A model generated the notes under the pieces. The model did no database searches, had not been told where the DNA came from, and saw only the letters and a program-made list of their open reading frames with translations. The translations under genes were made by a program, and so were the position numbers. Below are positions 46,250-53,162 of a DNA stretch of 64,000 bases, piece by piece. The stretch lies in contig BAABWY010000001.1 in NCBI GenBank assembly GCA_040367435.1, forward strand, positions 186,001 through 250,000, written 5' to 3'. Position 1 is the first letter of the stretch, and every line of letters begins with the position of its first letter. This stretch comes from Hyphomicrobiales bacterium 4NK60-0047b (GTDB lineage: Bacteria; Pseudomonadota; Alphaproteobacteria; Rhizobiales; HXMU1428-3).

Positions 46250-47014
46250 CTATCTCATCAGGTTCACGATAGACGCTTCATAATAACTCAAATACCAATT
46301 CATCATCGCACTTAAGAGCAATACAAACAGCAAAGTCCCAATATAAATATTGGCCGGCATGGCAATAAAGAACACTTGAATTTGCGGAATTAGCCGCGAC
46401 AAAATGCCAAGCCCTAAGAAGAAAACCAGACCAAAAACTATGAAGGGCGTTGATAACTGCACCCCAATTTTAAAAATGCTTGCGACAGTCAAAAGCGCAG
46501 CATCACTAAAAACCGCGATCTCAAAAGGCGCGCCCGGTGGGAACATCATATAGCTATCATACATCGCTGCGATAATCAGGTGATGCAAGTCCATAGCAAA
46601 AATCATCACGGTGCTTAACATCATGAGAAAGCTAGAAAAAACGGAATCTGAGCGCCCTGTAGTCGGGTCTGCCGTCATTGCAAAAGATAAACCAGCCTGA
46701 AAGGCAATCACATTACCAGCAACCTGAATTCCAGTAGATAAGATCTTGATAATTGCTCCAAAAGAAAAACCAATGATCATCTCTTTCATACTCGCCCCAA
46801 TAAGGCCTGTTAAAGAGCTTGGCAACGGCGGAATTTTGCCAACAACAACCGGGTAAAGCACAAGGGTAAGCATCACAGCAAAAGCAAGTCGAGAGCGCAT
46901 AGGAACACTCGCTTCACCAATACCCGGCAGCATCATAACCAAAGGCCCAATACGAGAAAAAATAAGAAACACCGCAAATGCAGTCGCAGGTAAATAATCA
47001 AGAGTAAAGTTCAT
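46250..47014 (-). CDS. fliR: Flagellar export protein FliR
   Basis: A 254-residue membrane protein with about six hydrophobic segments, starting MNFTLDYLPATAFAVFLIFSRIGPLV. The conserved central text GFSFGAIIKILSTGIQVAGNVIAFQAGLSF, followed by DPTTG, identifies it as FliR of the type III export gate. It lies between fliQ and flhB and has a short gap to each. Confidence 0.95.
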   Translation of the reverse strand: MNFTLDYLPATAFAVFLIFSRIGPLVMMLPGIGEASVPMRSRLAFAVMLTLVLYPVVVGKIPPLPSSLTGLIGASMKEMIIGFSFGAIIKILSTGIQVAGNVIAFQAGLSFAMTADPTTGRSDSVFSSFLMMLSTVMIFAMDLHHLIIAAMYDSYMMFPPGAPFEIAVFSDAALLTVASIFKIGVQLSTPFIVFGLVFFLGLGILSRLIPQIQVFFIAMPANIYIGTLLFVLLLSAMMNWYLSYYEASIVNLMR

Positions 47015-47063
47015 TCAGCAAACGTCCCTCCTGTCACTTGCTAGCCTGACACCTGTTAACTTG

Positions 47064-47327
47064 TCAGCCACCTGCAATTTGGCTCATAACCCGTTCCATA
47101 AACGATCCTAGCGTTGCTGCCATATAAGGCATAGCAACCAGCATAGTCACAAAAATAGCAACAATTTTAGGAACGAAAACCAAAGTCATTTCTTGAATTT
47201 GAGTAAGAGCTTGAAAAAGCGCAATAATCACGCCAACCAAAAGACCAATGGCCATAGGTGGACCAGATACCTTCAAGAGAACAATGATGGCCTCACGTCC
47301 AATATCCATGACTTCAGCACCTGTCAT
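47064..47327 (-). CDS. fliQ: Flagellar export protein FliQ
   Basis: An 87-residue protein with two hydrophobic hairpin helices and the family motif GLLVGVIIALFQALTQIQEMTLVFVPK. Its length equals the usual FliQ. It forms part of the FliPQR gate and is followed by fliR 50 bases later. The gap of 161 bases toward fliE may hold its own ribosome-binding site but no clear promoter. Confidence 0.95.
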   Translation of the reverse strand: MTGAEVMDIGREAIIVLLKVSGPPMAIGLLVGVIIALFQALTQIQEMTLVFVPKIVAIFVTMLVAMPYMAATLGSFMERVMSQIAGG

Positions 47328-47488
47328 GTGTCTAATCCTTCACAAATTCAAACACTAAATCTCTTTTCCAAGAAAGAGTTAAATCAGGCCTCATTATAGA
47401 AGTGAGAAAAAGAAGAGCGATGATTCTTTATAGGTTTTACTCAGATTTTATCGGAGTCAGGAAACCTTTAAAAAAGTGGCTAGCCACC

Positions 47489-47809
47489 TCAAATTGGCAT
47501 ATTCATAATATCGCGGTAAGCACCTATGACACGGTCTCGCGTTGTAACCAATGTTTGGACAGCAACTTCAGTTTCAGCAATTGTAGTCACCAAATCAACC
47601 AGGTTACCCTGACCTGAAGCCACATTCGTAGAGGCAATTTCAGCCTTCTGCCCCGTTTCAGCAACAGAAGAAAGAGCGTTTTGAACTAAATCTGAAAATT
47701 CACCCGTGTCTTCAACCGCACCAGATGTCTTTGCTGATTTAGCAAGGTCTTCACCAACCTTCATAGTATTAGCATAAGCACTCGCGGCAAAATTTGCACT
47801 AACAGTCAT
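47489..47809 (-). CDS. fliE: Flagellar hook-basal body protein FliE
   Basis: A 106-residue protein with the FliE end motif LVDLVTTIAETEVAVQTLVTTRDRVIGAYRDIMNMPI. It joins the MS ring to the rod. The N-terminal half is rich in Ala, Ser and Thr and not distinctive. It is placed between flgC and fliQ, the typical alphaproteobacterial order. Confidence 0.93.
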   Translation of the reverse strand: MTVSANFAASAYANTMKVGEDLAKSAKTSGAVEDTGEFSDLVQNALSSVAETGQKAEIASTNVASGQGNLVDLVTTIAETEVAVQTLVTTRDRVIGAYRDIMNMPI

Positions 47810-47870
47810 TTTTCATATCTCCAAATAATAAAACCGCTCATATTCAACAAACTAAAAAGACAATCAAAAT

Positions 47871-48281
47871 TCAAACTCTTAGAATTTCCAATGTCTTAGA
47901 AAGCATCTTTCGTGCAGAAGTAATAACGTTCAAATTCGCTTCATACGATCTTTGAGCTTCGCGCATATCCATTGCCTCAACCATGCCATTAACATTCGGA
48001 GTTTTAATATACCCCTTGTCATCAGCACCAGGGTGGCCAGGTTCCAAGCGTTTTCCAAAATCGCTTGTATCCATCTTCACACGTCCATGCTTCACAATTT
48101 CAGCACCAATCTCTTGATCATAAACCTGCTGAAACGTTGAAACTTTTCTCCTATAAGGATCACCATTCTTCACATTTGAAATACTGTCAGCATTCGCAAT
48201 GTTTTCTGAGATAATGCGCATACGATGTGATTGAGCACCAAGACCAGAAGCAGCAATTTTCAAACTTTTCATCAAATCCAT
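47871..48281 (-). CDS. flgC: Flagellar basal-body rod protein FlgC
   Basis: A 136-residue rod protein, beginning MDLMKSLKIAASGLGAQSHRMRIISENIANADS, the family N terminus, with the C-terminal EAMDMREAQRSYEANLNVITSARKML typical of rod and hook proteins. The two ends form the coiled-coil that builds the rod. It is exported without a signal peptide. It is followed by fliE after 61 bases. Confidence 0.95.
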   Translation of the reverse strand: MDLMKSLKIAASGLGAQSHRMRIISENIANADSISNVKNGDPYRRKVSTFQQVYDQEIGAEIVKHGRVKMDTSDFGKRLEPGHPGADDKGYIKTPNVNGMVEAMDMREAQRSYEANLNVITSARKMLSKTLEILRV

Positions 48282-48353
48282 AATTCACAAAGCTCCTGTT
48301 TAAGGTATGTAAAACTCAATTAAAAAAACGGTCACGAATAGCAGGGGAATAAC

Positions 48354-48755
48354 CTACCCGCGACCAATAGCCATTTTAATAATGCCGAGCGACCGTGAAT
48401 AAACGGTCGTCGCCAATTGGTAGTCCATTTGGTTTTGCGCAACTTTTGCCATCTGATCTTCAAGAACCACCCCATTACCACTAGGCGTCACTTCAAAATC
48501 CAGCTTACTATCACTTTCAAATTGCGTCGAAAAAGTTCCACCAACACTCATATGGCGTTGATGAGTAACCTTCATACCTGCTTGAGGACGTTGATCTTCA
48601 GGCAAATGCTGCTCAAAAGTAATCGCTTTTAAATCTTTAGGTTTGTAATTTGGTGTGTCTGCATGAGCAACATTAGTCGCCAAAACAGCCTGGCGTGTTT
48701 GATGCCATTTCATTTTGTCGCGCATAAAACTCATCAACGGTAAATCGTTAAGCAT
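48354..48755 (-). CDS. flgB: Flagellar basal-body rod protein FlgB
   Basis: A rod protein of about 133 residues: MLNDLPLMSFMRDKMKWHQTRQAVLATNVAHADTPNYKPKDL at the N terminus and QMAKVAQNQMDYQLATTVYSRSLGIIKMAIGRG at the C terminus. The frame extends to 48812, but the ATG at 48755 has a GAGGG site and gives the normal family length, so it is chosen. It is the first gene of the minus-strand flagellar operon. The upstream region holds the CtrA box. Confidence 0.93.
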   Translation of the reverse strand: MLNDLPLMSFMRDKMKWHQTRQAVLATNVAHADTPNYKPKDLKAITFEQHLPEDQRPQAGMKVTHQRHMSVGGTFSTQFESDSKLDFEVTPSGNGVVLEDQMAKVAQNQMDYQLATTVYSRSLGIIKMAIGRG

Positions 48756-48841
48756 GAAACCCTCGCAAACTAACCAAGAAAGATTTGCCACCAAAACCTT
48801 GTGACAAAACACTTATCTAGGCAAATTTTGCCCTGAGATAG

Positions 48842-48856
48842 TTAACAACCCGTTAA
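48842..48856. promoter_or_regulatory. CtrA-binding box between flgB and fliO
   Basis: TTAA-CAACCCG-TTAA is a perfect match to the TTAA-N7-TTAA consensus of the alphaproteobacterial regulator CtrA. It lies in the divergent gap about 90 bases from flgB and 120 from fliO. Because cckA is 4 kb away in the same cluster, regulation of these flagellar genes by the CckA-CtrA relay is likely. Confidence 0.75.
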
Positions 48857-48975
48857 GAATTCACCATTCCTGGGGATGAACGACATTTAGAGGCAGTTTA
48901 TGACGCAAAAATCAGGTAATTATTGCCGAGGGTGCGGCCTGATTGTAGGGCTTGGCAAGGCAAAAGGCAGAGGCA

Positions 48976-49299
48976 ATGATTGATCAGTTACTTTATTGGG
49001 TAATCTCTTTGTTATTCGTCATAGCTTTGATTCTAGGGATGGCTCTATTAATCAAAAAATTCGCACTGCCAAACAGCCCAAACAATCCACTTTTCAAAAA
49101 GAACAAACTGCGACGCCTAGAAATTATCGACCAGCTCCCCCTTGATCATAAATCAAGGCTAGTCCTCATAAGAAGAGATGACACAGAACACCTGCTCATG
49201 CTCGGACAATCAGGGGATTTAGTGATTGAAACCAACATACCCTCAAAACAAAAACCTAAGCCTACTAAGCAGCAATCAGGTGAGCAAACCGACGATTAA
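48976..49299 (+). CDS. fliO: Flagellar assembly protein FliO
   Basis: A protein of about 107 residues: a single membrane helix (LLYWVISLLFVIALILGMALLI), then a small cytoplasmic domain with KLRRLEIIDQLPLDHKSRLVLIRRDDTEHLLML, the conserved FliO core, and a polar tail. A frame from TTG 48952 exists, but the ATG at 48976 precedes the membrane helix directly. It assists FliP assembly in the export gate. It is followed by fliP after 180 bases. Confidence 0.87.
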   Translation: MIDQLLYWVISLLFVIALILGMALLIKKFALPNSPNNPLFKKNKLRRLEIIDQLPLDHKSRLVLIRRDDTEHLLMLGQSGDLVIETNIPSKQKPKPTKQQSGEQTDD

Positions 49300-49482
49300 A
49301 AGAGGATGGGGAAAGACTCTTGTGAATTGAGAAAAGTTAAAAAGCAGTGCCCTGCATTAATAGAATACACTAGAGACCAAACTCGTACCGCGTCAAACAA
49401 GTCAATGTAAACCGAATTTCTAGCTTACTTAACGTGAGCAAAATATAAAACGGCAATAAGCAGTCAAACTCAGGCAACAAAC

Positions 49483-50328
49483 ATGATGACGCTAAAATCA
49501 AAACGCATATCAGATCACATAAGTGACAACACAGCGTTGCTGAAAGATGAAACACAAAACAAACAACGGTTCATCAAACTATGCGCCTGCCTTGCAAGCT
49601 CAACCCTCGTCATCATTCTAAGCTGCGTTTTAATCTCTATTTTTGCACCAACTGCATTTGCACAAGACATTTCTATCGATCTTGGTGAAGGTACAGGCGT
49701 CACAGAGCGCGCCCTTCAAATTATCGCGCTTGTCACCATCCTCAGTATTGCACCGTCAATCCTGATCATGGTCACTTCTTTCACGCGAATTGTTATTGTC
49801 CTCTCGCTCTTGCGCACAGCCATCGGTATTCAACAATCACCACCAAACACAGTAATCATTTCACTCGCCATGTTCCTCACAGCATTCATCATGGCACCCG
49901 TTTTTGAAAAAGCATATGAGGACGCAATCAAACCTCTGATCGCAGAAGAAATAGAACTAAACGAAGCCTTCACAAAAGCCTCCGCTCCGTTTCATATTTT
50001 CATGCGCCAACATGTGAGAGAAAAAGACCTAACCCTTTTCCAAGATTTATCCGGCAAAACAAGACCAGAAACACCAGAGGACATCAGCCTTCAAGTCCTC
50101 ATCCCAGCCTTCATGATTTCGGAACTCCGCCGCGCCTTTGAAATCGGCTTCTTGATCTTCGTGCCATTTGTGGTAATCGATATGGTCATCGCCTCAGTGC
50201 TGATGTCCATGGGTATGATGATGCTACCGCCCGTGATGATCTCGCTCCCCTTCAAACTTATCTTCTTCGTCCTCGTAGACGGCTGGCACATGGTTGCTGG
50301 AAGTTTGGTCAAGAGTTTTGGGGTATAA
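49483..50328 (+). CDS. fliP: Flagellar export protein FliP
   Basis: A 281-residue membrane protein. A long N-terminal segment with a signal-like helix (ASSTLVIILSCVLISIF) precedes the conserved core, ISIDLGEGTGVTERALQIIALVTILSIAPSILIM with FTRIVIVLSLLRTAIG, followed by LIPAFMISELRRAFEIGFLIFVPFVVIDMVIAS and SMGMMMLPPVMISLPFKL. It forms the gate core with FliQ and FliR. Its length is somewhat above the usual because of the basic N-terminal extension before the signal helix. Confidence 0.94.
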   Translation: MMTLKSKRISDHISDNTALLKDETQNKQRFIKLCACLASSTLVIILSCVLISIFAPTAFAQDISIDLGEGTGVTERALQIIALVTILSIAPSILIMVTSFTRIVIVLSLLRTAIGIQQSPPNTVIISLAMFLTAFIMAPVFEKAYEDAIKPLIAEEIELNEAFTKASAPFHIFMRQHVREKDLTLFQDLSGKTRPETPEDISLQVLIPAFMISELRRAFEIGFLIFVPFVVIDMVIASVLMSMGMMMLPPVMISLPFKLIFFVLVDGWHMVAGSLVKSFGV

Positions 50329-50483
50329 GAACGTCAAAAGGATAAACGTAAAAAACACCCGCCGCACAAAAATTCTAATACTCCTTAGTCAAACATCTAA
50401 TTTTGAACAAAGTAACCATCTATATAATAAGCAAGCTAACTAAAACACATATATCAATTATATTCAAAAGCCTAGAAACATCC

Positions 50484-51341
50484 ATGCTCCAAACATTCAT
50501 AGACAAAATAAAATACAGCAATTCAATCGACTTACTAATCCATCATCGTTATTTAGTGTCTCGCCGCGCGGCAAATCTTTATAAAAATTTTGTTGGGCTT
50601 GGAATGGTAGAACCAACCATTTACTTACAAAATTTAAAAGATGAAAACGGAAAAAATATTGGGCTTGATGACATTGGCCCCTCTCTTGGTTATTCTGAAA
50701 TTTGTATGTGGCAAGAAACAACAAAAGATAATAACCAAAATGAACGAGCACCACTCTTAAATAACGAAGAGTATGAATTTTCAGCTTACAGCAATATAGA
50801 AAAACCATCATACGATGACTGGGGTAAAATTAATGAACTAAGCAATGAATTAAATTTCAAAGAAAAACCAGATAATCTAAACAAGCTATGGTTGCCCGAA
50901 ATTTTAAATTTATGGAATAGAGAAGGTTTTTTAATTTCAGAGAAACTATTGGATAGCTCCCAATCAATTGATGCGGCAATTGGTAAGGCAGTCTTAATTG
51001 ATTGCTTTGGTGATAAGCATTATGGCTATAAATACGTAAGCTTCAAACAAGCAATCCCAATGTCAAAAGCTGAAAAAATCATTGCTAATTCAAAAGAAGA
51101 AATTCCGTTTCTAGCCGTAGATTTCAGCAAACATAAAAAAAATTATGAATCTGATTTTCAGATTATCATCAATAAAAAAATCGCCAATAAGTGGAAATCA
51201 GAAGAAGTAAAATCCGTAATTACATTTGATTTAAATGAAGTTTATCTAGAGCCATTGGTAGGAGCCCACCTAAATATAGATCAATGGCAATCACAAAATT
51301 TCAAGTACTACCAACAGAGTAGAATACCCAAATTCAAATAA
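50484..51341 (+). CDS. AT-rich gene of unknown function
   Basis: About 285 residues if started at the ATG 50484 (MLQTFIDKIKYSN); an upstream in-frame start at 50403 would add 27 residues with no clear ribosome-binding site. The protein is soluble and rich in Lys, Asn, Ile and Glu, with no signal peptide or membrane segment. Visible segments include VSRRAANLYKNFVGLGMVEPT and CFGDKHYGYKYVSFKQAIPM. I recognise no domain. The base composition is visibly more AT-rich than its neighbours, consistent with horizontal acquisition next to the flagellar genes. It stops just before a convergent small gene. Confidence 0.6.
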   Translation: MLQTFIDKIKYSNSIDLLIHHRYLVSRRAANLYKNFVGLGMVEPTIYLQNLKDENGKNIGLDDIGPSLGYSEICMWQETTKDNNQNERAPLLNNEEYEFSAYSNIEKPSYDDWGKINELSNELNFKEKPDNLNKLWLPEILNLWNREGFLISEKLLDSSQSIDAAIGKAVLIDCFGDKHYGYKYVSFKQAIPMSKAEKIIANSKEEIPFLAVDFSKHKKNYESDFQIIINKKIANKWKSEEVKSVITFDLNEVYLEPLVGAHLNIDQWQSQNFKYYQQSRIPKFK

Positions 51342-51365
51342 TTCAGTTTCATATATCACACACAA

Positions 51366-51704
51366 TCAATGCTGTGTCGGCTGAACTTCCGTCAGACTAT
51401 CAAACACCTGACGCACTTCATCAATCTTTGCTTCAAGCACATCAGCCTCTGGGTAATCTTCACCCAATGTAGGCCCGGCTAGCAGCACTTCGGCCACCAT
51501 TTTCACTTTGTCAGCAAGACTGGCGTCTTTGTCGACAAAAAACACATGCATAATCAAATGCGCTTGCTCGAGAGAAATATTCTCAAGCTTGTCGAGCGCC
51601 ATCACGGTTTTATATTCCCGGGCCTCTAAACGCTCATCACTGTTAAAAATCTCATGCATCAACTCATCCGTATCCGCATCTCGAAACTGATATCTCTCAG
51701 TCAT
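51366..51704 (-). CDS. Small acidic protein of unknown function
   Basis: About 112 residues (frame opens at 51710; MTERYQF at 51704 is the likelier start). The protein is acidic and helical, with MHEIFNSDERLEAREYKTVMALDKLENISLEQAHLIMHVFFVD and LADKVKMVAEVLLAGPTLGEDYPEADVL. It has no cysteine, signal peptide or membrane segment. No family is recognised. It lies between repeat copy 4 on one side and the AT-rich gene on the other. Confidence 0.6.
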   Translation of the reverse strand: MTERYQFRDADTDELMHEIFNSDERLEAREYKTVMALDKLENISLEQAHLIMHVFFVDKDASLADKVKMVAEVLLAGPTLGEDYPEADVLEAKIDEVRQVFDSLTEVQPTQH

Positions 51705-51743
51705 CTTCAAACTTTCTAATAAAAATCAAAACAACAAACCTGA

Positions 51744-51870
51744 CCATACGAAGAAGGAGCTCAGCCCACTTCGGGCTGAGGGACATGGCGCAGCGACAGC
51801 GAAGCCCGGCGCAAGCGCCGCCCCTCGGAGGCCGATGAGCTTTAGCTCATCGAATAGCCGTGAGAGAGAG
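51744..51870 (+). repeat. Structured interspersed repeat, copy 4
   Basis: Begins CATACGAAGAAGGAG, then stem CTCAGCCC/GGGCTGAG (51760-51780), block GGGACATGGC, a weaker GGC/GCC segment with CAGCGACAGCG, stem CGGCG/CGCCG, CGCCGCCCCTCGGAGGCC, stem GATGAGCT/AGCTCATC, and the end block GAATAGCCGTGAGAGA. It follows the prfB stop on the minus strand with only about six bases between. No terminator hairpin precedes it here. Confidence 0.9.
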
Positions 51871-51876
51871 AAAAGT

Positions 51877-53008
51877 CTACTCCAAATCCCCAACCTCAAC
51901 TGCACCGCCGCCATGAACCCGCTGCGCTAACGCCGCCTCAATAAACGGGTCAAGCGCCCCATCTAACACAGCAGATGGGTTCGTGCTCTCCACGCCAGTG
52001 CGTAAATCTTTCACCATCTGATAAGGCTGCAACACATAAGAGCGAATTTGGTGTCCCCATCCGATCGCTCCTTTTTGTGATGCTTCAGCTTGCGCTTTAT
52101 CTTCGCGCTCCTGCATTTCTTTTTCATACAAACGAGCACGAAGCATCTTCCAAGCTTCCGCTTTGTTTTTATGTTGCGAGCGACCAGATTGACATTGCAC
52201 CACAATGCCTGAGGGTTGGTGCGTAATCCGAACGGCACTATCCGTCGTGTTCACATGCTGTCCGCCAGCACCACTTGCCCGGTATGTATCAATACGGCAA
52301 TCACTTTCGGCAATATCAATGTCAATATCATCATCAATCACCGGATAAACCCAACAGGACGAAAAGCTTGTATGGCGTTTGGCGTTTGAGTCAAATGGAG
52401 AAATTCTCACCAAACGGTGCACACCAGATTCTGTCTTGAGCCAGCCATAAGCATTCTCACCCTTCACCAAAATGGTTGCAGATTTAAGCCCAGCCTCATC
52501 ACCAGCACTCGTCCCGGTAATTTCAACCTTATAGCCCTTCTCTTCAGCATAACGCATATACATCCTGAAAAGCATCTCAGCCCAATCTTGGCTCTCAGTT
52601 CCCCCAGCGCCCGCATGGATCTCAACATAACAATCATTAGCATCCACTTCGCCAGAGAGAAGCGTTTCAACTTCACGGCGCTGCGCTACTTTGGCTAAAG
52701 CTGCAATTGCCTCTTCAGCTTCCTCAATGGTCTCAGCATCATCTTCTGCTTCCCCCATCTCAATCAGTTCAATATTGTCATCTAAATCTTGGGTGAGTTT
52801 ATTAAACGCAGTTATCGCACTATCCAGCCTTTGACGCTCTTTCATCAAAACTTGTGCTTTTTTCGGATCATTCCAAAGATCAGGGTCTTCAGATTTTACG
52901 TTCAATTCATCTAAACGTGCTTGAGCCTGATCAGGGTCAAAGATGCCTCCGAAGGAGGGAAAGCGACTCTCTGATTTGATTAACTAATGTTTGTATTTCT
53001 GCGCGCAT
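51877..53008 (-). CDS. prfB: Peptide chain release factor 2, with programmed +1 frameshift
   Basis: RF2, of 376 residues when read through the shift. The first 23 codons run from the ATG at 53008 to TGA at 52939-52937; reading then resumes one base later as GAC-CCT-GAT and continues to 51877. The main part shows the SPF tripeptide (RISPFDSNAKRHTSF) that selects UGA/UAA stops and the GGQ motif ASGAGGQHVNTTDSAVRIT. The slip site CTTTGAC is preceded by the Shine-Dalgarno-like CGGAGG three bases upstream, exactly as in the known prfB mechanism. mrcA lies upstream on the same strand with a 154-base gap. Confidence 0.95.
52936..52951 (-). promoter_or_regulatory. prfB +1 frameshift signal
   Basis: Read on the minus strand: CGGAGG-CAT-CTT-TGA-C. 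The internal Shine-Dalgarno-like CGGAGG, a three-base spacer, the slippery CTT and an in-frame TGA followed by C are the classic RF2 autoregulatory elements. Low RF2 favours the shift. Confidence 0.93.
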
Positions 53009-53162
53009 CTAAACTTGCCTTTAAAATAGGGCCTTCGAACCAAGGTTTTAAATGATGGGTTTTAAAGAAACAGTCACATCTGTCAAGACATGAGAACACA
53101 CTCAGCCTTCACAGGCAGTTCAGCCAGGAGGTCAAGAAAGAAACAAAAAATAGGATGATCCC

